DNA from: a bacterium
GTDB lineage: Bacteria > CAIWAD01
Direction of reading: 5' to 3'
Length of the DNA: 50,563 nucleotides
Assembly: GCA_030685015.1 (NCBI GenBank)
Contig: JAUXWS010000105.1
Location: forward strand, 1-50,563
This document shows, piece by piece, positions 8,387 through 16,724 of the stretch. Every line of letters starts with the position of its first letter. Position 1 is the first letter of the stretch. The translations under genes and the position numbers were made by a program. Under the pieces are notes generated by a model. It did not search any database. It worked only from the letters and a program-made list of their open reading frames with translations, and was not told the DNA's origin.

Positions 8387-8458
8387 GGTCCAACGATCCT
8401 AACCACACCCGTTCCATTGTCTTCTGAAAGAACCCGGCGGAATCCACGTTCCTGATCG
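8387..8458 (-). pseudogene. Fragment of the secreted-protein C-terminal module
   Basis: Read on the minus strand this encodes DQERGFRRVLSEDNGTGVVRIVG, the last strand of the module found at the ends of the genes at 785 and 1558. There is no signal peptide, start or body, so it is a remnant. The bases between the dprA stop (8220) and this fragment show no recognised gene; they include a GC-rich part followed by an abrupt fall in GC near 8340, which may mark the right edge of the recQ-dprA island. Confidence 0.65.
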
Positions 8459-8505
8459 CATGGGCGATTGCATTTAAATGATAGCATCGCTCATTTCTCT
8501 GTTGA

Positions 8506-9183
8506 GTGTCCGGTAGCATTGGACCTGGTTGGGCATATCCAAACGGATATGAGCTAGAGGAGTTACCTGTAAAGGAGGTTAGTTAGTACGGTGCCGTATG
8601 TTATTGCGACTGGCGTAGTTTAATGGATGGGCTCCCTTCGTATTACAATGAGAACTGGGAACTCATCACTCCTTCTAATAGTCAATATGGAGCAATAGGT
8701 TATCGTTTACCAACAGAGGCCGAGTGGGAGTTTGGTGTAAGATATAATGATAATCGTTCTTACAATTGGGGCAATAAATCGCCTGATTGCCAAAGAGCAA
8801 ACTTTTATAATGAAGAATTTTGTGTTTGGTGGACAAGTCCAGTTGGAAGTAATCCTGTTGGTACATCTTGTTTAGGATTACAGGATATGTCTGGTACTCT
8901 ATTAGAGTGGTGCAATGATTGGTATGATGACTACAGAGCTGATCAAAAAATCGATCCTTTAGGCCCTTCTACTGGCAGTCTTTAGGTGTTCCGCGGTGGT
9001 CATTGGGATAATAGTGATGTTGCATTGAAATGTGCTAATAATAATGCGGGAAACCCGAACACTCGTACCAGCAATGTTGGTTTCCGCATCTGCAGGACCG
9101 CCCAATATGGAAGGATTAGCAATCAACCATTGGACATCCAGACTGTGATGTTAGAAATCAATGTAGAGCATATGTCCGTTTGA
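8506..9183 (+). pseudogene. SUMF1-type gene broken by two in-frame TAG codons and a missing 5' end
   Basis: One frame carries the whole C-terminal SUMF1 pattern: AYPNGYELEELPVKEVS, then TAG at 8584-8586 where the family normally has Trp, then YGAVCYCDWRSLMDGLPSYY, GYRLPTEAEWEFG, MSGTLLEWCNDW, a second TAG at 8983-8985, and VFRGGHW and GFRICRTAQ to a TGA at 9183. The frame is otherwise undisturbed, so decay looks recent. TAG is an ordinary stop elsewhere in this window (for example at 677-679 and 6803-6805), so general recoding is unlikely. The N-terminal part of the domain and any signal peptide are absent. AT-rich like the SUMF1 gene at the left edge. Confidence 0.75.
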
Positions 9184-9927
9184 TTCGCCTCTTCGAATTC
9201 CAATAGTCATGAAATCTGATCCATCAAACGCTAGTCCCCAAAACTGATACCCGGTAACTTTGATAGAGTCAGCTGTAGATCCATAGTAGTTCAATTTATA
9301 AATAGTAGACCACCTATCTTCATTTGGATTCAATCTACTTGGATGCATAACACAACATATATAGTTTCCATCCCAACAAGCTCCACTATTAAATGTAGAA
9401 TTATTCATTGAGTATATTAATTGACCATTTATCGATACTTGGCTCCAAACACCATTGAAAAGCCATAAATCTTGTCCATCAAAAACAATGTCTTGTGGAT
9501 GAGGTACTGGCGATTGCCAACTTAACAATACATTACCCTCTCTATCAACTTTGTAAACGTTTATAATTGGGGTCGTGATTGTGTATGTTATAGGGCCATC
9601 ATGAACCCAAAAATATTCACCATCCCATTCGATTGCTCCACAACGCCCACCAGGCGCGGGAAAGAAGTCAATAACTTCACCTTCTTCATCAAGACAGCAA
9701 AGGTACCGAGAAAATGATATATAACTGCTAACAACCCACAAGTTATCCCCATCCCAAGTCATTCTACCAGAGCCTAAAGTGTCAATAATTGGAAAACTCA
9801 CTCTGACATTGTTATCTTCCATTTCAGACTCGCATCCGAAAACCATTAAAACAGAAAATAGCATCATTACTAATCTAATGGCTGAAACGGAAGCGTAATT
9901 TATCTCTATAAACGAGTATGCTTTCAC
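9151..9927 (-). CDS. Lipoprotein with WDG repeats, probable beta-propeller
   Basis: GTG start with AAGGAG seven bases upstream; 258 residues. A hydrophobic segment ending VFGC (Cys32) is a lipobox, so the mature protein should be a lipoprotein, though the N-region is long. Five regularly spaced blades share the pattern [W/F/C]DGx-aromatic: MTWDGDNLW, IEWDGEYFW, IVFDGQDLW, ACWDGNYIC and LAFDGSDFM, as in propeller proteins. No catalytic signature is seen. It follows the barrel gene by 11 nt, so the two probably form an operon, and its 3' end overlaps the tail of the convergent SUMF1 pseudogene by 33 nt. The gene is AT-rich. Confidence 0.7.
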   Translation of the reverse strand: MKAYSFIEINYASVSAIRLVMMLFSVLMVFGCESEMEDNNVRVSFPIIDTLGSGRMTWDGDNLWVVSSYISFSRYLCCLDEEGEVIDFFPAPGGRCGAIEWDGEYFWVHDGPITYTITTPIINVYKVDREGNVLLSWQSPVPHPQDIVFDGQDLWLFNGVWSQVSINGQLIYSMNNSTFNSGACWDGNYICCVMHPSRLNPNEDRWSTIYKLNYYGSTADSIKVTGYQFWGLAFDGSDFMTIGIRRGESNGHMLYIDF

Positions 9928-9938
9928 AATTAGACTCC

Positions 9939-10523
9939 TTATCTATTCTTAAGTTTGCCGTGAACTTCGGTCGCAAAAATAATTCCACCCTGTATTAGAA
10001 TGTTACTCGCTTCGCCAGGAGGATAATCACCGGTCAGTCTGGATGCTTCAACGAAAATTCCATTCTGACCGAAAACACAATAAGTACCTGCACCAATAGT
10101 TGTTAACCTACCACCTTCTTCAATATCAATTTCACCAAAGCTATGAGGATGACTATCTGTGCCGGTTAAGATGAAGAAACCAAGACCGCCAGAAACGTAC
10201 GGATAGATGTAGCCCCTTGTCATTGAAAATCTATTCCCAAGAAGCAATTTCATTTGAAGAAAGTTACATCCAGCACTGACATTTCTGCCATATATCTCAT
10301 AATTGTATTTCGTCAATAAAGTTACATCCAAAGCCGTCCCAAGATACTTGCCATGAAGAAAGGCATCACCAATCAACAGCCCACTTTCACCGATTTCATC
10401 CCCTTCGACGGTGCTTTTGTTGATATAGCCGAAGCTGATCGCACCACCGCCATTGACTAATCCCTGGCATGTAGAAGACAAGAGAAGTACCAAGGCAGGG
10501 GAGATCATTTGTCTGGCATTCAT
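9939..10523 (-). CDS. Small outer-membrane beta-barrel-like protein
   Basis: The start was put at the ATG of MNARQMISPALVLLLSSTCQG, a plausible signal peptide, giving 194 residues. The mature part has alternating hydrophobic strands with glycines and aromatics (GYIYPYVSGGLGFFILTG, LTTIGAGTYCVFGQNGIFVEASRLTG), like small OmpA/OmpW-type barrels or PorT-like proteins. It lacks a recognisable C-terminal Phe signature. The frame stays open upstream into decayed secreted-protein fragments, which may be chance or a recent fusion junction. It leads an operon with the lipoprotein gene. AT-rich. Confidence 0.6.
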   Translation of the reverse strand: MNARQMISPALVLLLSSTCQGLVNGGGAISFGYINKSTVEGDEIGESGLLIGDAFLHGKYLGTALDVTLLTKYNYEIYGRNVSAGCNFLQMKLLLGNRFSMTRGYIYPYVSGGLGFFILTGTDSHPHSFGEIDIEEGGRLTTIGAGTYCVFGQNGIFVEASRLTGDYPPGEASNILIQGGIIFATEVHGKLKNR

Positions 10524-10602
10524 AGGACACCATCCTGATGTTTTACTTTTGGAATTATTACTACTTTCCCAAGTGAGTACTTCACCGCTCTGCCCACTTG
10601 CC

Positions 10603-10722
10603 CCAACCATCCTGACCACCCCCGTCCCGTTGTCTTCCGATAGCACCCGATAGAAGCCACGCTCTTGGCCTACCTGGTTGCGATGGGTAAAAGTTGTGCC
10701 TGTGGTGTAGCCGATCCCAGCT
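10603..10722 (-). pseudogene. Second fragment of the secreted-protein C-terminal module
   Basis: On the minus strand it encodes GIGYTTGTTFTHRNQVGQ followed by ERGFYRVLSEDNGTGVVRMVG, nearly identical to the ends of the proteins at 785 and 1558. The rest of that gene is missing. It lies in the same frame as the barrel gene downstream, with no stop in between. Confidence 0.7.
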
Positions 10723-10895
10723 GCAATTGGACTCCTGGGCAGATGTCGATGTTGGATTGTGAAGCCTGTGACGCGTGGGTGCGCGAGGGTGGCAAATCCG
10801 GCCTTAAGATTCAATGGGGAATGTCGCAAGCCACAACATCCATCATGCACCAGCCGACGGGACAATCCTGTGCTGGAATGGACGAGGCAGGGCCC

Positions 10896-11002
10896 TTGAT
10901 CCTGGATTGCCTGGTTCCAGTGGGTGAAGGTCGTGCCCGTGGCATAGCCGATGCGGGTGAACGTGGCCCCGTGGATGACGGATGACCATTCCACCCCACA
11001 GG
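10896..11002 (-). pseudogene. Third fragment of the secreted-protein C-terminal module
   Basis: Encodes VEWSSVIHGATFTRIGYATG and THWNQAIQDQG on the minus strand, the central part of the module, in the same frame as the fragment at 10603. The two pieces are separated by about 170 bp of unrecognised sequence. No complete gene can be built from them. Confidence 0.65.
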
Positions 11003-11179
11003 CCTTCGTGCCGGCTGCGGGCCAACCCGTCCTTCTTCCATTTTTCCATTGGGCGGACGGAGGAGCTTCCTTAGCTTCGCCTCGCCCAACGCCGCCGCGA
11101 CCATCCACCCGCTGCTCCCCGCCGGGGGCTTGCCGTGCCGCGCGGCGCCCGCGTCACCAACCAATGAGAGGGAGCCCTC

Positions 11180-13963
11180 ATGCGCCTGCCCACCCTTTGC
11201 CTGCTCAGCCTGCTCGCCGCCGGCGCCGCCTCGGCCTGGACCACAGGCGGCACACCCTATGTCGAGGGACAGATCCTCGTGCGCTTCGGCGAGGACGTGA
11301 AGGACGAGGCCGAGGCCCGCCAATGGCTGGCCGACGACCGCTGCGAGCCGGCCCGCGCCCTCGCCCCCTCCCTGGGCATCTGGCTGGTGGAGTTGAAGGA
11401 GGGTCTCTCCGTGGAGCAGGCCCTGGCCGAGCTGGAGGGCAACCGCGCCCTGCGCTGGGCCCAGGCCGACCACAAGCTCCAGTGGCGCCAGACCTTCCCC
11501 AACGATCCCATGTGGTCCAGCCAGTGGGACCTGCACAACACGGGGCAGGGCGGCGGCACGCCCGACGCCGACATCGACGCGCCGGAGGCCTGGGACCTGG
11601 GCACGGGCGGCCTGGACGGCAACGGCGACCCCATCGTGGTGGCCATCGTGGACGGGGGCATGGAGCTGACCCACTCCAACCTGGCGCCCAACCTCTGGGT
11701 GAACGCGGCCGAGGCGGCGGGCACCCCCGGCGTGGACGACGACGGCAACGGCTACGTGGACGACATCAACGGCTGGGACGCCTACGCCGGGGACGGCAGC
11801 ATCCCCTCCAACGGCCACGGCACCCACGTGGCGGGCACGGTGGGGGCGCGCGGCAACGACGGCAGCCAGGTGACCGGCATCAACTGGAACGTCAAGTTGA
11901 TGGCCGTGGCCGCCTCCAGCGGCACCACCTCCATCGCCGTGGCAGGCTACAACTACGTGCTGGTGCAGAAGACGCGCTGGCTGCAGACGGGTGGAGCGAG
12001 CGGCGCCAACGTGGTGGCCACCAACTCCAGCTTCGGCGTGGACCTGGCCAACTGCGCCAGCGGCTCCTACCCCGCCTGGAACGACGTGTACAACGCCATG
12101 GGCCAGGTGGGCATCCTCTCCGCCGCCGCCACGGCCAACGCCAATTACAACGTGGACGTCCAGGGCGACGTGCCCACCGGCTGCTCCAGCGACTGGCTGG
12201 TGACCGTCACCAACACGACCAACACGGATGTCAAGTACAACGGCGCGGGCTACGGCGCCACCACCATCGACCTGGGGGCGCCGGGCACCAGCGTGCTCTC
12301 CACCTACACGGGCAACGGCACCAGCACGCTCACGGGCACCTCCATGGCCACGCCCCACGTGGCGGGTGCCATCGGCTTCCTCCACAGCGTGGCCAGCCCT
12401 GGCTTCACGGCCGAGTACAACGCCGACCCGGCGGGGGCGGCCCTCACCCTCAAGCAGATCATCCTCGACACGACGGATCCCAAGCCCTCCTTGCAGGGCA
12501 TCACCGTCTCCGGCGGCCGCCTCAACCTTTTCAACGCCGCGCTGGAACTCTCCACCTACGGCGGCGGCCTGCTCGAAGGGGTGGTCAGCAGCCAGGCCTC
12601 GGGCGATCCCCTCGCCGGCGCCCTCGTCGTGGCCAGTCCGGGCAACCGCAGCACCACCAGCAATGCCCAGGGCGCCTACATCCTGGCCCTCCAGCCCGGC
12701 GACTACCTGCTCAGTTTCAGCGCCTACGGCCACCAGACGGCCGAGCTGCCCCTCACCATGCCGGCCGAGGGCGGGGCCACGCTGAATGCCGCCCTGGCCG
12801 CGGCGCCCATGGCCACCCTCTCCGGCGTCCTGCTGGGCGGCGACGGCCTGCCCCTGGCCGGCGGCGAGATCGAGATCCAGGGCGCCCCGCTGCCCTCCCA
12901 GATCACGGACGGGTCCGGCGGCTTCTCCTTCCAGGTGCCCCTGGGCCAGGAGGTGGCGCTGATCAGCCGCACGGCGCCGGGCGAGCTGCATGATCCCCAG
13001 GAGGCCGACGCCCACGGTTATCGCGCCTTCGATCCCGGCGACGCCGACTGGAGCCGCACGGTCCTCACCCTGGCCGGCGACCAGGTCGTCACCCTGCGCG
13101 GCGCCAACCGCGCCGTCTACGCTTGGACCACCATCAGCCCCGAGCAGGGCGGCCCGGGCACGGCCCTGGTCTACACGTCGGACGACCAGACGCAGACCAT
13201 CGCCCTGCCCTTCCCCTTCACCTACTACGGCCAGGTCTTCACCACCCTCTCCGTCTGCGGCAACGGCTGGCTGGCCCTGGGCGCCACCACCAGCACCGAG
13301 TACCGCGGCCAGGCCATTCCCACGGCCGCCCAGCCCAACGCCGTGCTCGCCCCCTTCTGGGAGGACCTCTCCCCGCAGCAGGCCGCCTCGGGCGAGATCA
13401 GCACCTGGCACGACGTGGCGGACGGCCGCTTCATCGTCGAGTTCTTCGACATCCGCCAGTACACGCCGGCCACGGACTTCGAGCGCTTCCAGGCGATCCT
13501 CTTCGATCCGGCCCAGCACCCCACTGTCACGGGCGACGGCGCCATCCTCTTCCAGTACGCCCAGGTGGGGGAGACGGACAACACGACGGTGGGCATCGAG
13601 GACCCGGCGGGCGCCGTGGGCCTCCAGTACTACTACGGGCGCGGCAACGGCGTCAACACGCCGGGCGGCATCCTGCCCTCCACCAACCCGGCCCTTGCCC
13701 CGGGCCTGGCCCTGCTCTTCACCACTGGCCTGCTGCCGGTGGAGGCGGGGCTGGGACCCGTGACCGATCTGGCCATCGCGGTCCAGACCGGCCAGGTGGC
13801 GCTGGACTGGAGTCCTGTCGCGGGCGCCACGGCCTACCGGGTGGAGAGCGCCCCCGTCCTGGGCGGTGCCTGGACGGGGGCCGGCGTGGTGGGCGCGCCG
13901 GGCTGGAGCGGGCCCGCGCCGGCGGACGGCCAGCGGATCTACCGCGTGATCGCCATGAATTGA
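11180..13963 (+). CDS. Secreted subtilisin-like serine protease (S8), multidomain
   Basis: 927 residues, ATG preceded by AGAGGGAG. A signal peptide (1-19) is followed by an inhibitor-like propeptide (about 25-100) and an S8 catalytic domain with Asp158 (AIVDGG), His213 (NGHGTHVAGT) and Ser388 (GTSMATPHVAG). Downstream are one or two carboxypeptidase-regulatory-like beta domains (about 465-600), a nidogen-like beta domain (about 645-820, FPFTYYGQVFTTLSVCGNGWLALG) and a fibronectin-like tail ending IYRVIAMN. Probably an extracellular protease for proteinaceous substrates. The tail resembles the module of the secreted proteins at 785-3113 in fold. No T9SS sorting tail is visible. Confidence 0.92.
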   Translation: MRLPTLCLLSLLAAGAASAWTTGGTPYVEGQILVRFGEDVKDEAEARQWLADDRCEPARALAPSLGIWLVELKEGLSVEQALAELEGNRALRWAQADHKLQWRQTFPNDPMWSSQWDLHNTGQGGGTPDADIDAPEAWDLGTGGLDGNGDPIVVAIVDGGMELTHSNLAPNLWVNAAEAAGTPGVDDDGNGYVDDINGWDAYAGDGSIPSNGHGTHVAGTVGARGNDGSQVTGINWNVKLMAVAASSGTTSIAVAGYNYVLVQKTRWLQTGGASGANVVATNSSFGVDLANCASGSYPAWNDVYNAMGQVGILSAAATANANYNVDVQGDVPTGCSSDWLVTVTNTTNTDVKYNGAGYGATTIDLGAPGTSVLSTYTGNGTSTLTGTSMATPHVAGAIGFLHSVASPGFTAEYNADPAGAALTLKQIILDTTDPKPSLQGITVSGGRLNLFNAALELSTYGGGLLEGVVSSQASGDPLAGALVVASPGNRSTTSNAQGAYILALQPGDYLLSFSAYGHQTAELPLTMPAEGGATLNAALAAAPMATLSGVLLGGDGLPLAGGEIEIQGAPLPSQITDGSGGFSFQVPLGQEVALISRTAPGELHDPQEADAHGYRAFDPGDADWSRTVLTLAGDQVVTLRGANRAVYAWTTISPEQGGPGTALVYTSDDQTQTIALPFPFTYYGQVFTTLSVCGNGWLALGATTSTEYRGQAIPTAAQPNAVLAPFWEDLSPQQAASGEISTWHDVADGRFIVEFFDIRQYTPATDFERFQAILFDPAQHPTVTGDGAILFQYAQVGETDNTTVGIEDPAGAVGLQYYYGRGNGVNTPGGILPSTNPALAPGLALLFTTGLLPVEAGLGPVTDLAIAVQTGQVALDWSPVAGATAYRVESAPVLGGAWTGAGVVGAPGWSGPAPADGQRIYRVIAMN

Positions 13964-13987
13964 AGCGCTGCCACCGGAGCATGCTGG

Positions 13988-14010
13988 AAGGGGGCCCGCG
14001 CGGCCCCCTT
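13988..14010. terminator. Bidirectional terminator between the protease and phosphatase genes
   Basis: AAGGGGGCC (13988-13996) and GGCCCCCTT (14002-14010) pair perfectly around CGCGC. The two genes converge here, so the hairpin can serve both. T-runs are minimal. Confidence 0.6.
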
Positions 14011-14012
14011 GC

Positions 14013-15365
14013 TCATGCCGGGGGAAGGGCGGAGGCCGTCTCGAGGACCAGCAGGGTCAGATCGTCGAAGGGAGCCGCGGCGCCCACGAAGGCGTCCACG
14101 GCGTCCAGCACATCGTCGATCAGGGCCTGGGGGCCGTCCGCCGGCCGGCAAGCCAGCACCAGGGCCTCCAGCCGGTGGTCGCCGAACTCCTCCTCGGCCA
14201 GGTTGAGCGCCTCGGTCACGCCGTCGGAGAAGAGGACCAGCACCTGGCCCGGGTGCAGCTCCCGGCGGCCGGTCTGGAAGTCGACGAAATCGAAGGCCCC
14301 CAGCAGCGGCCCGCCGATCTCGAGACGCTCGAGGCCCCCGGTGGAGGGCTCGGCGAGGAGGGGCGGGTTGTGTCCGGCGTTGACGAAGTCCAGCATGCGG
14401 GTCCGCGGATCGTAAATGCCGGCGAAGAGCGTGGCGAAGGATCCTTCCGGCGAGTCGCGCAGCAGGCTCAGGTTGACGCGGGCGATGATCTCGTCCAGGC
14501 TCTGGTCGTACTCCAGGTGGGAGCGGAGGGTGGAGCGCAGGGCGCTCATGAGGAGGGCGGCGGCCGGTCCCTTGCCGCAGACGTCGCCCAGGGCCAGGCC
14601 GATCCGTCCGTCGGCCAGGCGGAAGAAATCGTAGTAGTCACCTCCCACCTGGCTGGCGGGACGGCTGAAGCCCGCCACGCTGATGGTGCCGTCCAGGGCG
14701 CCGGCCACCGGCCACAGGCCCTTCTGGATCTCGTTGGCCAGGGCCAGCTGCTCCACCAGGCGGGTGTGGGTCAAGGACTCCCGGTGCAGGCGGTCGCGCT
14801 CCAGGGCGATGGCCGCCTGGTCGGCCAGAGCCTCGAGCAGGGCGAGATCCTCCCGGTCGAAGGGCGTCTCGCCCCGGCGGTTGAGGGCCTGGAGGACGCC
14901 GATCACGCGGCCGTCGGGCCGCTTGACGGGGACGCAGGTGAGGTTCCGCGTGACGAAGCTGCCGGCCAGCTCGCCGAAGAAGCGCGGGTCGCGGGCAGGG
15001 TCGTTGCTGAAGAGGCCCCGCCCCTCACGCGCCACCCAGCCGCAGATGCCCTGGCCGGCAGGGATGCGGCGGCCGGTGATCTCGGCGCTGGCCGGACCCG
15101 TGGGCAGGTGGAGGACCAGCTCGCCGCTGGCCTCGTCGAGCAGGAGCAGGGAGCTGGCCTCGGTGCGCAGGATGGCCGCCGCCGAATGCATGATCGAGGC
15201 CAGCAGGCGCTCCGGCTCCAGGCTGGAATTGATCTGTCCGATCTGCTCGATCAGCTTGGCCAGCCGCGGAGCGCCGCAGCAGGCGAGCGGATGGTCGGCG
15301 CGCCGGAGGTCGGGTGGCGCGGCGCCCTGGGTGGCGGCGCTGCTGGAATCAAGATCCTGATGCAT
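14013..15365 (-). CDS. GAF-domain PP2C-type phosphatase (RsbU/SpoIIE family)
   Basis: The start was set at the ATG of MHQDLDSSS with AGGAG five bases upstream (450 residues). Residues about 40-185 form a GAF domain (IPAGQGICGWVAREGRG, GVLQALNR). After a helical linker (LALANEIQKGLWP) comes a PP2C domain with VGGDYYDF, ALGDVCGKGPAAALLMS, NAGHNPPLL, FSDGVTEA and FDDLTLLVL, so the metal-binding aspartates are present. Enzymes of this type dephosphorylate anti-sigma antagonists in partner-switch pathways in response to a GAF ligand or redox cue. No STAS or anti-sigma gene is adjacent. A second PP2C enzyme is at 37790 and a degenerate relative at 16725. Confidence 0.9.
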   Translation of the reverse strand: MHQDLDSSSAATQGAAPPDLRRADHPLACCGAPRLAKLIEQIGQINSSLEPERLLASIMHSAAAILRTEASSLLLLDEASGELVLHLPTGPASAEITGRRIPAGQGICGWVAREGRGLFSNDPARDPRFFGELAGSFVTRNLTCVPVKRPDGRVIGVLQALNRRGETPFDREDLALLEALADQAAIALERDRLHRESLTHTRLVEQLALANEIQKGLWPVAGALDGTISVAGFSRPASQVGGDYYDFFRLADGRIGLALGDVCGKGPAAALLMSALRSTLRSHLEYDQSLDEIIARVNLSLLRDSPEGSFATLFAGIYDPRTRMLDFVNAGHNPPLLAEPSTGGLERLEIGGPLLGAFDFVDFQTGRRELHPGQVLVLFSDGVTEALNLAEEEFGDHRLEALVLACRPADGPQALIDDVLDAVDAFVGAAAPFDDLTLLVLETASALPPA

Positions 15366-15654
15366 GGACACTCCTGCGCTGCAGCCTGGCTGGCGGTGGA
15401 TTCCCGGGTCTCCACTTTGCATATGCTTGAATAGTAAGGGGAACCTAAGTTATGAGGCAGGACGGGTCAAGGTGACTGAACTGGATTCGAGGTGAAGGAG
15501 GCCGGTCGGGCGCGGCCTGCGAGGGGATGCTGGTCCAGGGCGGGACCGTCACTGCCGTGATCCCTTGGCTCAGCCTGGCAGCTTGTGCTGGAAAGCGGCG
15601 GAAGGAGCGGGCCGGGTGGGGCGATGAAGGCCGCGAAAGGGCCGGGACCGACAG

Positions 15655-16170
15655 CTAAGCGATGGGTCCGGCATAGTCCGGGACGAAGGGGGCCGCCTCC
15701 CGGCGCAGCCAGAGAAGGTGCAGGCGCGTCAGCTGCCGCAGGTGGAGCAGGTCGTGGGCCGCCCAGGCCGCCAGGAGGTCCCCGGCGCGCAGGGAGAAAC
15801 CGTCGCGGTGGGTGTGCTCCAGCTCCCAGTCGGGCGCCGCCAACTGCTCCAGCCAGGCCAGCGAGGCGGCGCGCTCCTCGCGCCAGCGGGCCGCCACTTC
15901 CGCCAGGTCGCGCCCGGCGTAGGCCCGCGCCTCCACCCAGCCCCGGGGATCGATGGGCGGCCAGTCCCCGGCGGGATCCGCCAAGGTCTGGCGCAGGCGA
16001 GCGCGGAAGTCCTCGCGCTCCTCGTCCAGCAGGTGGCAGGCCACGTCGAGAATGGACCAGTGGCCTTCCGCCGGCCGCCAGCGGGCCTGCCCTTCATCGA
16101 CTCCCTCCAGCACCATCTCCAGCCATGTGGCCTGGCGTCGCAGCGCTTCAATCATCTTCCGAGCGTCCAT
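15655..16170 (-). CDS. DinB/YfiT-fold metalloprotein
   Basis: Start at MDARKM with AAGGAGG five bases before it; 171 residues. A four-helix-bundle DinB_2 pattern with GHWSILDVACHL and a late AAHDLLHLRQL gives the typical three metal-binding histidines His46, His139 and His143. The family includes thiol-dependent S-transferases (bacillithiol or mycothiol) and DNA-damage-induced proteins; the substrate cannot be told here. It is divergent from the cytochrome gene. The 232 bp between it and the phosphatase gene upstream of it show nothing recognisable. Confidence 0.8.
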   Translation of the reverse strand: MDARKMIEALRRQATWLEMVLEGVDEGQARWRPAEGHWSILDVACHLLDEEREDFRARLRQTLADPAGDWPPIDPRGWVEARAYAGRDLAEVAARWREERAASLAWLEQLAAPDWELEHTHRDGFSLRAGDLLAAWAAHDLLHLRQLTRLHLLWLRREAAPFVPDYAGPIA

Positions 16171-16268
16171 GCCTTCCTCCTTGCCGGCCCAAGATGGCAC
16201 CCAGCGGCCTGTCCTGCTTTCCTAACTTGCGGCCAAGGTCCCTCGACATCCATCACACGAGGTTGCAC

Positions 16269-16676
16269 ATGAAGACGCTGCTCCTGCCTGGTCTCGCCCT
16301 GGGTCTTCTGCTGGCCGCCGGATGCGGCGGCGACAAGCCCGCCGACCAGGCCGCCACGGTGGCCCCCGACGCCGCGCCGGCCGCCGGTCCGGCCTATCCC
16401 GTCGACCTGGAGAACGGCAAGCGGGTCTACGACAAGGCCTGCTTCGCCTGCCACATGACGGGGGTGTCGGGCGCGGCCCCGCTCACGGACAGGGCGCGCT
16501 GGACCATCCAGGCGGCCAAGGGGATGGCCACCCTGCACAAGCACGTCATCGAGGGCTTCACCGGGGAGTTCGGCGTGCTGCCCGCCAAGGGCACGTGCAT
16601 GGATTGCACGGACAAGGACCTCCACGACGCCATCCATTACATGCTGGACCAGGCCGGCGTTCGGCCCACGTACTGA
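16269..16676 (+). CDS. c5-like monohaem cytochrome lipoprotein
   Basis: 135 residues with a lipobox LAAGC (Cys19), an alanine/proline-rich linker and one class I cytochrome domain. The haem site is C58-F-A-C61-H62, and the extra pair C110/C113 (KGTCMDC) plus DKDLHDAIHYML is characteristic of the c5 group. In c5 proteins a Met-Pro just before that pair supplies the sixth haem ligand; here it is Leu104-Pro105 (GVLPAKGTC). It should be periplasmic and membrane-anchored. Partner oxidoreductases are not in the window. The gene stands alone before the protein at 16725. Confidence 0.85.
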   Translation: MKTLLLPGLALGLLLAAGCGGDKPADQAATVAPDAAPAAGPAYPVDLENGKRVYDKACFACHMTGVSGAAPLTDRARWTIQAAKGMATLHKHVIEGFTGEFGVLPAKGTCMDCTDKDLHDAIHYMLDQAGVRPTY

Positions 16677-16724
16677 TCCCGGCGCCGGGGCGGTGCGCCG
16701 CGCCGGCCCAAGCATTGCCACAGG

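Noticed and set aside
8584-8985. Pyrrolysine or general TAG recoding in the SUMF1 pseudogene
   Set aside because: TAG is a normal stop of several intact genes here, and no suppressor tRNA or pyl gene is visible.
10811-13519. 902-residue minus-strand frame opposite the subtilisin-like protease
   Set aside because: Low-complexity Gly/Ala/Val/His/Arg composition and no family match; the plus strand carries an intact catalytic triad and signal peptide. It is a GC-driven shadow.
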